From: Arthrobacter sp. zg-Y1171
Lineage (GTDB): Bacteria; Actinomycetota; Actinomycetes; Actinomycetales; Micrococcaceae
NCBI RefSeq assembly: GCF_025244845.1
Contig: NZ_CP104264.1
Coordinates: forward strand, 62,001 to 126,000
DNA: 64,000 nt
Reading direction: 5' to 3'
Position 1 is the stretch's first letter, and each line of letters starts with the position of its first letter. Position numbers and translations under genes: made by a program. Of the stretch, positions 55,017 to 63,253 are shown in pieces. Under the pieces are notes generated by a model that searched no databases, was not told the origin of the DNA, and saw only the letters and a program-made list of their open reading frames with translations.

Positions 55017-56125
55017 TGCTCGATACAACCTCCGCCCTCAGCCGTCCCGGGTCCCTGCTGACCAAGAACAGGCTGCCCCGCTATACGCCTTGGGTCGTGC
55101 TGGCCGCTGCCTTGATCCTGGGGGCGGCACTGTCCGCCCTCATCGGCTTCTCAATCACGTCCTTCGCAATCTTCACCGCCGTGCTTTTCGTCATCGGCGG
55201 CACGGTTGCCACCTGGGTCGTGGAGGGCAGGCGGCATGCAGTGGACCGCCTCGCCACGAACCTGGTCTGCGGTGCCTTCCTGCTGGCGCTGCTGCCCCTG
55301 GTATCGGTGATCTTCACCGTCCTGGTCCGCGGGCTGCCCGGCCTCAGCCCGGATTTCCTGCTCACCTCCATGGGCGGCATGACCGGGGCCGTGGACAACG
55401 CCACGACGGAGAACGGGACAGCGGTCCTGGGCGGCGCCTACCACGGCATTGTCGGCACCCTGCTGATCACCTTCTGGGCGACGGTCATTTCGGTGCCCGT
55501 GGGCCTGCTCGCCGCCGTCTACCTGGTGGAATACAGCCGGGGCGGAACACTTTCGCGGGCCATCACGTTCTTTGTGGATGTGATGACCGGTATCCCCTCG
55601 ATTGTGGCCGGCCTGTTTGCCGCCGCGTTCTTCGGGCTCGTCTTCGGGCCGGGCACCCGCACCGGATTCGTTGCCGCCGTCGCCCTCTCCGTGCTGATGA
55701 TCCCGGTGGTGGTCCGCTCCACCGAGGAAATGCTCAAGATCGTGCCCAACGAGCTCCGCGAGGCTTCCTACGCCCTGGGCGTGCGTAAGTGGCGGACCAT
55801 CCTGAAGGTAGTGGTGCCCACAGCGATTTCCGGCATTGCCTCCGGCGTCACCTTGGCGATCGCCCGCGTGATCGGGGAAACGGCACCCCTGCTGGTCACC
55901 GCCGGCTTCGTCAACACCATCAACTTCAACGCGTTTGCGGGCTGGATGAGCACGCTGCCCACCTTTATCTACCGGCAGTTGATGAGCCCCACCTCCCCGA
56001 CCAACACAGATCCGAGTACCCAGCGGGCCTGGGCGGCAGCACTGATCCTGATCATCATGGTGATGCTGCTGAACCTGGGCGCCCGCCTGATTGCCCGGAT
56101 CTTCGCCCCCCGGACCTCCCGCTAG
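55016..56125 (+). CDS. pstA: Phosphate ABC transporter permease PstA
   Basis: 369 residues. The usual six-helix permease core, with EAA loop [21 protein letters not shown] and [16 protein letters not shown], is preceded by an extra N-terminal region containing two to three membrane helices (about residues 25-65 and 85-105), common in actinobacterial PstA. The ATG overlaps the pstC stop by one base. It forms the translocation channel together with PstC. Confidence 0.94.
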   Translation: MLDTTSALSRPGSLLTKNRLPRYTPWVVLAAALILGAALSALIGFSITSFAIFTAVLFVIGGTVATWVVEGRRHAVDRLATNLVCGAFLLALLPLVSVIFTVLVRGLPGLSPDFLLTSMGGMTGAVDNATTENGTAVLGGAYHGIVGTLLITFWATVISVPVGLLAAVYLVEYSRGGTLSRAITFFVDVMTGIPSIVAGLFAAAFFGLVFGPGTRTGFVAAVALSVLMIPVVVRSTEEMLKIVPNELREASYALGVRKWRTILKVVVPTAISGIASGVTLAIARVIGETAPLLVTAGFVNTINFNAFAGWMSTLPTFIYRQLMSPTSPTNTDPSTQRAWAAALILIIMVMLLNLGARLIARIFAPRTSR

Positions 56126-56156
56126 CCCTGTACAGCGATTTACCGAGAAGGAAACC

Positions 56157-56936
56157 ATGTCCAAGCGCATCGACGTCAAAGACTTGAATGTCTACTACGG
56201 CAATTTCCTTGCCGTCCAGGACGTCAACATCAACATTGAACCCCGCTCCGTGACCGCCTTCATCGGCCCCTCGGGCTGCGGCAAATCCACCTTCCTGCGC
56301 ACCCTGAACCGGATGCACGAGGTACTCCCCGGCGCACGTGTCGAAGGTGAAGTGCTGCTGGACGGGGAGAACCTCTACGGCCCGGGCGTTGATCCGGTGA
56401 CCGTCCGCAGCCACGTGGGCATGGTGTTCCAGCGGCCCAACCCGTTCCCCACCATGTCCATCCGGGACAATGTGCTGGCAGGCGTGAAACTGAACAACAA
56501 GCGCATCTCGAAGTCCGACGCCGATGACCTGGTGGAAAAGTCCCTGACCGGCGCCAACCTCTGGAAAGAGGTCCGTGACCGCCTGGACAAGCCGGGCTCC
56601 GGGCTCTCCGGCGGCCAGCAGCAGCGCCTGTGCATAGCCCGCGCCATAGCGGTGTCGCCGGAGGTGATCCTGATGGACGAGCCCTGCTCCGCCCTGGACC
56701 CCATCTCGACGCTGGCCATCGAGGACCTCATCGAGGAACTCAAGAGCGACTACACCGTGGTCATCGTTACCCACAACATGCAGCAGGCGGCGCGGGTGTC
56801 GGACAAGACGGCGTTCTTCAACATCGCCGGCACCGGCAAGCCCGGCCGGCTGATCGAATACGCCGACACTCCCGTCATCTTCAGCAACCCCGCCGAGCAG
56901 GCCACGGAAGACTACGTCTCCGGACGTTTCGGATAA
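56157..56936 (+). CDS. pstB: Phosphate ABC transporter ATP-binding protein PstB
   Basis: 259 residues. Walker [10 protein letters not shown] at about 37-45, signature LSGGQQQR at 150-157 and Walker [13 protein letters not shown] at 171-182 define the ATPase. It powers phosphate uptake. The ATG at 56157 has GAGAAGG five bases upstream. It ends the pst operon; no phoU follows, and the next gene is convergent. Confidence 0.95.
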   Translation: MSKRIDVKDLNVYYGNFLAVQDVNINIEPRSVTAFIGPSGCGKSTFLRTLNRMHEVLPGARVEGEVLLDGENLYGPGVDPVTVRSHVGMVFQRPNPFPTMSIRDNVLAGVKLNNKRISKSDADDLVEKSLTGANLWKEVRDRLDKPGSGLSGGQQQRLCIARAIAVSPEVILMDEPCSALDPISTLAIEDLIEELKSDYTVVIVTHNMQQAARVSDKTAFFNIAGTGKPGRLIEYADTPVIFSNPAEQATEDYVSGRFG

Positions 56937-56943
56937 GCGGCGG

Positions 56944-57954
56944 CTACAGGAGCGGACTGAGGGCCAGCAGCAGGATCCCGGCGAGCAGCGCGGTTATGGG
57001 CGCCGTGACCAGCCAGGTGACGAGGATTTCCCGCAGCGGGATGAAGCGGACGGTGGAAAAGCGCTGGTTGGTGCCGGCGCCGACGATGGCGGACGTCATG
57101 GTCTGGGTGCTGGAGAGCGGAATGTGCAGCCAGAGCGCACCAAGGAACAGCATCGCGGAGCTGACCGCCTGGGCGCTCATGCCCCGCAGCGGGTCCATCC
57201 GGACCAGCCGGTACCCCAGTGTGTGAGTGATCCGCCAGCCGCCGAAGAGCGTGCCGGCGGCCAGGGCCAGCGCCGCAAAGAGCTGCACCCAGAGGGGAAT
57301 GTCGGTTTCAATTGTCTGCCCCGCGGCCAGCAGTGCAAGCACCACCACGGCCATGGTCCGTTGCCCGTCCTGGATTCCGTGCCCCAGGGAGAAGGCCGAG
57401 GTGAAGACGGACTGCGCTATCCGGTTTCCGGCGTCCCCGCGGCGCGGAGAGCTGTAACGCATCAGCCACGTGGCCGGAAAAACCAGCAGGTAGGCCAGTG
57501 CAAAGGCGATCAGGGGGGACAGCAGCAGCGGCAGGGCTATCTGCTCCCAGATCAACCGGTAGGACTCGGCTATGTTGTGCCCGCCCACCAGGGTTGAGGC
57601 CGCGCCGGAACCCACCAGCCCGCCCACCAGGGCGGACGTGGATGATGACGGCATCCGCCGCCACCAGGTCCACACCCCCCATCCGCACGCCGCCAGCAGC
57701 CCGGCAATCAGGATGCCGAGGCCCTCTGGCCCGGCCGGGAGATCCACAAACCGGACGGTCAGCGCCACGGCCAATGCGGTGCTCACCAACGCACCCAGGA
57801 GATTGAAGCCGGCGGCCAGCAGAATGGCCACGGTGGGGGTCAGCGCCCGGGTGCGGACGGAGGTGGCCACTGAGTTGGAGGCGTCATGGAAGCCGTTGAG
57901 GAAGGCATAGGCTCCGGCGAGCAGGACGACGCCGGCCAGGAGGAGGGTGGCCAC
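56944..57954 (-). CDS. Low-affinity inorganic phosphate transporter (Pit)
   Basis: 336 residues, about 10 membrane helices, with the Pit/PHO4 duplicated motif GFHDASNSVATSV near residues 21-33 and its second copy in SAFSLGHGIQDGQRTM. It imports phosphate, probably as a metal complex, driven by protons. The start is GTG at 57954, one base after the DUF47 stop, so the two are translationally linked. It is convergent with pstB, bringing the low- and high-affinity phosphate systems end to end. Confidence 0.9.
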   Translation of the reverse strand: MATLLLAGVVLLAGAYAFLNGFHDASNSVATSVRTRALTPTVAILLAAGFNLLGALVSTALAVALTVRFVDLPAGPEGLGILIAGLLAACGWGVWTWWRRMPSSSTSALVGGLVGSGAASTLVGGHNIAESYRLIWEQIALPLLLSPLIAFALAYLLVFPATWLMRYSSPRRGDAGNRIAQSVFTSAFSLGHGIQDGQRTMAVVVLALLAAGQTIETDIPLWVQLFAALALAAGTLFGGWRITHTLGYRLVRMDPLRGMSAQAVSSAMLFLGALWLHIPLSSTQTMTSAIVGAGTNQRFSTVRFIPLREILVTWLVTAPITALLAGILLLALSPLL

Positions 57955-57955
57955 C

Positions 57956-58573
57956 CTAGGATTCCCGGACGAGGACGCCGCCCACGAATGTGGCCGCCAA
58001 GCGCAGCTGCGCCGAGGTTCCCGAAAGCTGGTCGGCAAGGTCCCGGTGCCGGGCATAGGCCATTGGCTTGTACTCGCGCATCAGTTCCGCCACCCAGATC
58101 CGCCGGGACCGCTCGGCCCGGCGGGCCAGCCGGAGCATTTCGATCCAGTACTCTTCCAGGTCCTCCAGCGAAGCCAGCCGGCGCATGGCGGCGGCGGTCA
58201 ACTCAGCCTGCCGGCCGATGACTTCCAGCTGCTCGGACGCCCGGCGGGACACCCCTGTGAGCTTGTAGAGGGAAATGGTTTCCGCTGAGGCGTCCAGGCA
58301 CTCCATGGCGGACATCAGGAGCAGGGAAAGCTCGTACAGGTCTTCACGGGGGAGCGGGTTGATGAAGCTGGTCCGCATCTGCGTCATCAGTGCAAAGTGC
58401 AGATCGGTGGTTTCGGCATCGATCTGATGCAGCTGCTCGGTCAGCCGGTCGAATTCCTCCGGTTCTGCTCCGAGGATCTCCGCCAGCACGCTGGTGCCGC
58501 GCAGCAGTTGGGACGCCATCCGGGAAAGCAGCTCAAGCCCGGCATTCTCTTGGGGGAAGAGTTGAAGCTTCAC
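57956..58573 (-). CDS. DUF47 (PhoU-like) accessory protein of Pit
   Basis: 205 residues, all-helical, with the DUF47 pattern: QIDAETTDLHFALMTQMRTSFINPLPREDLYEL near residues 50-80. DUF47 proteins are PhoU relatives nearly always encoded with Pit transporters and thought to regulate them. The start is GTG at 58573 with no good Shine-Dalgarno; a TATTCT hexamer at 58619-58624 on the minus strand could be the -10. It forms a two-gene operon with pit. Confidence 0.88.
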   Translation of the reverse strand: MKLQLFPQENAGLELLSRMASQLLRGTSVLAEILGAEPEEFDRLTEQLHQIDAETTDLHFALMTQMRTSFINPLPREDLYELSLLLMSAMECLDASAETISLYKLTGVSRRASEQLEVIGRQAELTAAAMRRLASLEDLEEYWIEMLRLARRAERSRRIWVAELMREYKPMAYARHRDLADQLSGTSAQLRLAATFVGGVLVRES

Positions 58574-58906
58574 GTTGGACGAACGTCGGCCGGGGAGGTA
58601 AGGGTGCTCACAGCCCCAAGAATATCCGATGGCGGGGCTGGAATTACGGGGACGCCCGCGAAAGAATCCCGCTGGGAACCAGCTGGGGAAAAGTAACGGT
58701 GCCGGACCGGGAGCGCCTCTCGGCGGAAGGCCGCTCGAAGCGGCTCAGAGTTGAAGCCCGGGGGTTCCGCAGTCCGACACCGATTTCAGTTTTCTACGCT
58801 CGGCCGGTGATGTCAACACGGCCCTGCAGGCCGGGGCGGCACTGTGCGGAGCGCCACTGTGGGGCTTGACACTGTGGGGCTTGACACTGTGCCCGCCGCG
58901 GCACGG
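58574..58906. other. 333-base non-coding region with a tandem repeat
   Basis: Between the DUF47 start and the stop of the next minus-strand gene I find no supported reading frame. It holds a candidate -10 (TATTCT, minus strand, 58619-58624) for the DUF47-pit operon and a 15-base tandem repeat at 58855-58891. Otherwise nothing recognisable. Confidence 0.6.
58855..58891 (+). repeat. 15-base tandem repeat containing TTGACA
   Basis: The unit CACTGTGGGGCTTGA occurs twice in full (58855-58869 and 58870-58884), followed by a partial third copy (CACTGTG). Each junction creates TTGACAC, a -35-like hexamer. Confidence 0.85.
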
Positions 58907-59548
58907 CTAGTCGAGCTCTCCGCGCCGCCAGGCGGCCGCCGAGTGCTCCAGGTCCTCGGCCGTGTGCACCAGTTGGCGCGCGTTGCGGGTCAGCAGGGTG
59001 GCCCGGTCCCCGTTGGAGGCCTCCGAGGCATCGGCATGGTTGGCCTGGCCGAGGGCCACCACGCGGCAGAACGCGGCGAAACGCTCCAGCGCGACGTCGA
59101 AGTCACCCTCGAAGGCACCGGAAAGAATGGTGTCCGCCATGGCCCGCATTTCGTCCGCTCCGAGGGGCTCGGCTACTCCGGCGACTACCTTGGATACCTG
59201 GGCAACGTCTTTGCCTGCGGCGTAGTAGGCGGCGATCCGTTCAGGGTTCCGCTGGATGGACGCGCGGAGGGCATACAGGCGCCAGAGGGCGCCGGGCAGG
59301 GACCGGGCGGGGCTTTCAGCCCACATCTCGGCCACCGCTTCCACCCCCTGCTGGTCGGTCAGTTCCACGAGCCGGCGGGTGACTTCCGGATCGGTGCTCT
59401 CGCGGCCGTGGTGGACCAGCGCCTGGGCGGCAAGATGGGCCGCCTCCGAAACGCGTGCCGGATCGGCACCGCCGGGGAAATTGGCGAAGTCCACAGGTGC
59501 AAGAGGCTTTGGCTTGTGATGGCGCGGCGTTGAATTGGACTCACTCAT
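58907..59548 (-). CDS. Conserved-type hypothetical soluble protein
   Basis: 213 residues, predicted all-helical and soluble, with a basic His/Lys/Pro N-terminus and no recognised catalytic motif. Repeated helical segments rich in Ala (for example near residues 34-50 and 120-150) dominate. The ATG at 59548 is six bases after a TATTCT hexamer without a Shine-Dalgarno, so leaderless translation is likely; an in-frame ATG seven codons upstream would place that hexamer inside the gene. It stands alone between a non-coding region and tRNA-Lys. Confidence 0.7.
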   Translation of the reverse strand: MSESNSTPRHHKPKPLAPVDFANFPGGADPARVSEAAHLAAQALVHHGRESTDPEVTRRLVELTDQQGVEAVAEMWAESPARSLPGALWRLYALRASIQRNPERIAAYYAAGKDVAQVSKVVAGVAEPLGADEMRAMADTILSGAFEGDFDVALERFAAFCRVVALGQANHADASEASNGDRATLLTRNARQLVHTAEDLEHSAAAWRRGELD

Positions 59549-59554
59549 ACTGGA

Positions 59555-59560
59555 AGAATA
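59555..59560 (-). promoter_or_regulatory. -10 element (TATTCT) of a leaderless gene
   Basis: TATTCT on the minus strand ends six bases before the ATG at 59548. Confidence 0.5.
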
Positions 59561-59698
59561 CTCCGGCACTTACGCGGAAATCGAGGCGGTCCCCGGGGTA
59601 CCCTGCCGTGCTCCAGACCGGGGTTTTCCACGATCTGTGTGGTGTGCGATAAAGTGGGACAGTCGGTCCGCGCGCTGTCAAAAGCCGGGGCCGGTGGA

Positions 59699-59771
59699 GC
59701 GCCTATAGCTCAGTTGGTAGAGCAACGTCCTTTTAAGTCGTGGGTCGCAGGTTCGAGCCCTGCTGGGCGCA
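59699..59771 (+). tRNA. tRNA-Lys (TTT anticodon)
   Basis: A 73-base cloverleaf: acceptor arms GCGCCTA and TGGGCGC pair fully (one G-T), the D arm is GCTC/GAGC, the T arm GCAGG/CCTGC encloses TTCGAGC, and the anticodon loop CTTTTAA reads TTT (Lys). The anticodon stem ACGTC/GTCGT contains one T-T mismatch. CCA is not encoded. A TAAAGT hexamer at 59650-59655 may be its -10. A hairpin follows ten bases downstream. Confidence 0.93.
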
Positions 59772-59780
59772 CCGAACAGA

Positions 59781-59811
59781 AATGGCTTGCCTTCATTGAA
59801 GGCAAGCCATT
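59781..59811 (+). terminator. Hairpin after tRNA-Lys
   Basis: A perfect 14-base stem (59781-59794 with 59798-59811) with an ATT loop. Only a weak T-rich stretch follows on either strand. It may serve both the tRNA and the convergent CDGSH gene. Confidence 0.75.
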
Positions 59812-59832
59812 CCTGTATCCGGCACCGCCGGG

Positions 59833-60204
59833 TTACGCCTCTTCCGCCGCTTTGCGCGCCGGTGCCGGAACCGGACGACGGCGGGCGGTATCGAACTTCA
59901 TCAGCTTGTGGGTGCCGTCGCAGTACGGCTTGATGGCCGAACCGCCGCACCGGCACAGGGCAACGGTTTCCCGGTCACGGGGTACCGGAACCCCGTCAGG
60001 CGTGACAATTTCAAAGTCGCCGCGGACCAGCAGGGGACCGTTGGGGCAGGCCACGATCGAAGCGGGAGCGGCTCCTTCCCGTGTCTTCCACGCGTCGGCG
60101 ACGTCCTGCTCCGCCTGGACGTCCGCTTGTTCGGCGTTCGCCTCCGTCAGTGCGGCCTGCGCGGCGTCCTTCTCATCTACGGGGCCGGCCGCCCGAGCCG
60201 TCAC
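59833..60204 (-). CDS. CDGSH iron-sulfur domain protein
   Basis: 123 residues. The C-terminal CDGSH zinc-finger-like motif has Cys84, Cys86, Cys95 and His99 (CRCGGSAIKPYCDGTH), the 3Cys-1His ligand set of a redox-active 2Fe-2S cluster. An Ala/Glu-rich helical N-terminus of about 45 residues is an extension to the core. GTG at 60204 overlaps the stop of the upstream gene by four bases (GTGA), so the two are translationally coupled. It probably donates electrons to its partner, which is inference. Confidence 0.9.
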   Translation of the reverse strand: MTARAAGPVDEKDAAQAALTEANAEQADVQAEQDVADAWKTREGAAPASIVACPNGPLLVRGDFEIVTPDGVPVPRDRETVALCRCGGSAIKPYCDGTHKLMKFDTARRRPVPAPARKAAEEA

Positions 60205-61289
60205 GGAGTTACTCCGTCGGCCGCTGCGGTTGCGGCCAGCGCTGCCTTGCCGCCGTCGTTCACCAGGGGAAGCAGCAGCGCGGATTCGCCCGCCTGCCAG
60301 GCATTCAGCTGGTCTTCGCCGAGCATCGCATCGATGGCCAGGACAGTTGCGGCGCCGAAAATGACGTCGGCGAGCAGATCGGGTTCAGCCTCGGCCAAGC
60401 CTCCGGCCAGGTCCCGTGCGGCAATCTGTTCGTGCACTGCATCCGCTTCCACATGCTCGTCGAAGTAGTAGGTGACATCGTCGCTGAACCCGTGCCGGCG
60501 GAACCCGCGGGCGTAGAACGAGTTGGGGATCGAGGACGTCATCTCAAACGCCGCCAGGTGCCCGGCAATGGCGCCGCGCAGCCGGCGGTTCAGTCCGAAA
60601 AGCGACATGGCGTTGGAGGATGCCAGGGTCAGGGCGGGAACCTGGTCAATGTAGTACCCGTAGCCGGAATCCAGGTCCAGGCCTTCCATGGTGGTGCCGA
60701 ACAGCTTCGAGTGCATCCGCTCCACCCGCCCGCCGCCGTACTCATCGGCCTGGATTTCGACCAACGCCGCCTTTGCGCGGCCCACCGGCAGGCGCGGGAT
60801 GGCCCAGCTGTGCGGATCCGCTTCCTTCAGTTGGTAGATCGAGCGCAGGATCAGGAACTCGCGAAGCTGTTCCACGCTGGCCTTGCTGGCAATAAACCGG
60901 GAGACGCTGGGGCTGTCGTCTTCGGCTGCCAGGCGGAAGAGGGTCTCCGCGACGGCTTCGCTTTCCGGTGCGGGCAGCTCGGGGACGGGCACCGTACGGC
61001 GCAGCACATCCTCGAAGGCGGCCTCCAGCCGTGCCCGCACGCGGATCAGCTCGGGATCCCACTCTGCCGCGTCTTCAACTCCGTCCAGTCCGCTGTAATG
61101 CAGCTCGTACAGGCAGAACAGGGCCAGCTGGAGGTCTTCGTCACGGAACAGGTCCGCAGTGGCAGCCAGTGCTTCGTCCACCAGCAGGTTCAAGGAACCG
61201 TAGGCGTTGGCATGACCTGTTCCGCCGCGGTTCTGGAGGAGGTCAATCAAGGTGGCGCTGACGGGCCCTCTCGGGGCGGGAATCTTCAT
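60201..61289 (-). CDS. Iron-containing redox enzyme, heme-oxygenase-like diiron (HDO) family
   Basis: 362 residues. The helical fold and clustered acidic and His residues (ELHYSG near 62-67, KEADPH at 155-160, EIQADEYGGG at 179-187, FDEHVEADAVHE at 276-287) match the 'iron-containing redox enzyme' group of HDO proteins. This superfamily includes oxygenases and oxidases acting on amino acids, fatty acids and guanidines. The reaction is unknown. The ATG at 61289 has AAGGAAAGC close upstream. Its transcript continues into the CDGSH gene. A palindrome sits just beyond a candidate -10 (TATGCT) upstream. Confidence 0.82.
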   Translation of the reverse strand: MKIPAPRGPVSATLIDLLQNRGGTGHANAYGSLNLLVDEALAATADLFRDEDLQLALFCLYELHYSGLDGVEDAAEWDPELIRVRARLEAAFEDVLRRTVPVPELPAPESEAVAETLFRLAAEDDSPSVSRFIASKASVEQLREFLILRSIYQLKEADPHSWAIPRLPVGRAKAALVEIQADEYGGGRVERMHSKLFGTTMEGLDLDSGYGYYIDQVPALTLASSNAMSLFGLNRRLRGAIAGHLAAFEMTSSIPNSFYARGFRRHGFSDDVTYYFDEHVEADAVHEQIAARDLAGGLAEAEPDLLADVIFGAATVLAIDAMLGEDQLNAWQAGESALLLPLVNDGGKAALAATAAADGVTP

Positions 61290-61341
61290 TGCTTTCCTTA
61301 CAACGCACTACAGGGTGCTTTTCCGGCGGGTTTCATGGGTT

Positions 61342-61360
61342 GGTTGGAACGAATCCAACC
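61342..61360. promoter_or_regulatory. Palindromic candidate operator in a divergent promoter region
   Basis: GGTTGGA and TCCAACC form a perfect 7-base inverted repeat around ACGAA. It lies between the divergent HDO gene and the 61480 gene. TATGCT (minus strand) and CATACT at 61367-61372 (plus strand, with TTGGAA 16 bases before it) are candidate -10s that flank it. Confidence 0.4.
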
Positions 61361-61479
61361 GTCAGCATACTTGGTGTGGCCCCGCGGGGCCTGTTTTGCC
61401 GGGCGGCCGGGGCCGGCATTGACCTTTGCCGCCGGGTTCGGTGCAATGGAGGCAAACGACAATACGCAGGAGGGTGGAT

Positions 61480-62052
61480 ATGCCCGGTACGGATCCTTCA
61501 ACGGTTCTGCCGCTGCTGCTGCTGGCGGCAGTGCTGGTGGCCGGGTCTGCCGGTGTGGACCGTGCGCTTGGTACCCGGGACGGGGAAAACCTCTTCTGGG
61601 TCGGGTTCCCCGCGTTCCTGGGAGTGCTCCTGACCGCTGCCTGGGTGTTGGCTGCCACGTCGGCCGCATCGGCCGCCGTCGGAGCCGTTGTGGTGGCGGG
61701 CAGTATCGCAGCGGCGCTTTGGGTGGGGCGGCGGGACCGCCGTCGTCGCCGGAACCGCGAACGCCAACAGCTGGAGGCAGTTGTAAATGCCGCTGCCGCC
61801 CGGCACCGGGACGTCCTGGCCCGCTGGAGTGCCTATGAACTGGACCCCTGGCTCGCGGCGGAAAACCCGCAGTTGCTGGACCTGCGCACCCCGGAAACAC
61901 GGACCTTTATCCGGGCGCTGAAGGTTGCCGAGCAGCTCCGCCCCGAAGCGGGAACCGCGGCGGAGGCTGCTGCCTACGCCGAAGCCGTCACCGTGCTGGA
62001 AGACTCGCTGCGACGCGCGGAAGCGACCGTTGACGGCGGGCGGGCGGCCTGA
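61480..62052 (+). CDS. Two-TM membrane protein with cytosolic helical domain, function unknown
   Basis: 190 residues. Two or three hydrophobic segments (about 8-26, 42-60 and 62-80) are followed by an Arg-rich junction and a cytosolic helical domain of about 100 residues. No known family identified. The ATG at 61480 is chosen for the AGGAGG about six bases upstream; an in-frame start 18 codons earlier has no ribosome site. It is divergent from the HDO gene. Confidence 0.72.
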   Translation: MPGTDPSTVLPLLLLAAVLVAGSAGVDRALGTRDGENLFWVGFPAFLGVLLTAAWVLAATSAASAAVGAVVVAGSIAAALWVGRRDRRRRRNRERQQLEAVVNAAAARHRDVLARWSAYELDPWLAAENPQLLDLRTPETRTFIRALKVAEQLRPEAGTAAEAAAYAEAVTVLEDSLRRAEATVDGGRAA

Positions 62053-62097
62053 CGGCGGGGACTGGACCGTGGTGGGAATGCGTGGCAGTCTCGGGCC

Positions 62098-62397
62098 ATG
62101 ACTAGCAAAGACATCAGTGTCACGCGCAATGAAGCGCTGAACCGGTACGAACTGCGGCTGGACGGCACCCTCGTGGGTATGGCCGATTATCAGGTGGAGC
62201 CGGACGGCGTCGCTTTGACCCACACGGAAATGGAGCCGGATTTCCGGCATCAGGGCTACTCATCACGTCTGGCCCGCTACGCCGTGGAGGACATTGTGAG
62301 CGGCGGGCGACGGGTCAAGCCGTACTGCTCCTACATGGCCGCGTACCTTGGCAAGCATCCGGAATACAGCCACCATGTGTCCTGGCCGCAGGAATAG
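62098..62397 (+). CDS. GNAT-like N-acetyltransferase (YjdJ/NATD1 type)
   Basis: 99 residues, the short GNAT variant. GVALTHTEMEPDFRHQGYSSRLARYAVEDI carries the acetyl-CoA loop, and RRVKPYCSYMAAYLGKHPEY the conserved C-terminal part. Substrate unknown. The ATG at 62098 is six bases after CAGTCT without a Shine-Dalgarno, so it may be leaderless. It stands 45 bases after the preceding gene. Confidence 0.88.
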   Translation: MTSKDISVTRNEALNRYELRLDGTLVGMADYQVEPDGVALTHTEMEPDFRHQGYSSRLARYAVEDIVSGGRRVKPYCSYMAAYLGKHPEYSHHVSWPQE

Positions 62398-62483
62398 CCG
62401 GAGCGGCAGGCCGCGCGTTAATTGAAGCTGGCTTCCCGCTCTGCATATGGGGGGAACGCAGAAGGGGAAGCCAGTTCCAACAG

Positions 62484-62489
62484 TATAAT
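62484..62489 (+). promoter_or_regulatory. Consensus -10 (TATAAT) before the HTH/7TM gene pair
   Basis: A perfect TATAAT lies in an A/T-rich segment 38 bases before the start at 62528. No -35 of matching quality is seen. Confidence 0.55.
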
Positions 62490-62527
62490 TCCATTTGTTC
62501 GGGTAAATCCAATCGAGGGGGGCCAAA

Positions 62528-63253
62528 ATGGCGGTGTCTGCCAAGGCTTTCCAAAATTGGCGCACCGCAGTGGCTCCGGGTGAATCCAATGCGGACGTTT
62601 GCCGCCGGACGGGGATCAAGCGCTCCACCCTGGCCCAGCAGGTTGTCCGGGGCAAAGTAGCGGAGATTACCGTGGTCCGGGTAGCCCGGGCGTACGGGAA
62701 AAATCCGGTAGAGGCCCTTTCTGACTTCGAGGAGTACTCCGATCTGCTCGGCGGGCCGTGGCGGCCCAACCCCGCGGAACTCATCAGCCAGGTTTCCTAC
62801 ATCTGCATCCTGCAAATGATCCTGGCCAGGGCCACCCAGAGTGGACCCCCGGAATGCCCCGACCTTGCCAAGCATCCGCACCGGAACGCGATCCGTTCCT
62901 GGTTCGAGGCAGTAGACCCGGGGGACCTGCGCCAGCAGCTTAGCGCCCGGACCGGCGTTGCACCCCAGAATATTTCGGCCCAGCTTTCCGCGGCCCGGCT
63001 GGCACCTGAGCTGGCCGTGGAAGCTGCGCGGATTGCGGGCGCTTCGCTGCCGGGCGGCCTGGTGGCCACCGGGCTGGTCACGCCGGAGGAGGCCGGCTGG
63101 CCGCAGAAGGGCCAGCAGGAAGCTCTGGCTGCGCTCACCGATTCCGAACTCCTGTTTCTGGCCCGGGACCGCTTGGACGGGGCGGGAAAGCAACTAAGGA
63201 AGTTTGAACACGATGTGGAAAATGATCTAACGCTCTTGGAGAACCTGGGATGA
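62528..63253 (+). CDS. Helix-turn-helix protein, XRE-like, with helical C-terminal region
   Basis: 241 residues. Residues 18-62 (ESNADVCRRTGIKRSTLAQQVVRG...VVRVARAYGKNP) fit an XRE-type helix-turn-helix with its recognition helix near 32-42; the rest is helical without a known fold. The ATG at 62528 has GAGGGGGG eight bases upstream. Its stop overlaps the next gene by four bases, so this putative regulator is coupled to a seven-TM protein. A TATAAT -10 lies upstream. Similar gene pairs occur in mycobacteria and streptomycetes. Confidence 0.7.
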   Translation: MAVSAKAFQNWRTAVAPGESNADVCRRTGIKRSTLAQQVVRGKVAEITVVRVARAYGKNPVEALSDFEEYSDLLGGPWRPNPAELISQVSYICILQMILARATQSGPPECPDLAKHPHRNAIRSWFEAVDPGDLRQQLSARTGVAPQNISAQLSAARLAPELAVEAARIAGASLPGGLVATGLVTPEEAGWPQKGQQEALAALTDSELLFLARDRLDGAGKQLRKFEHDVENDLTLLENLG

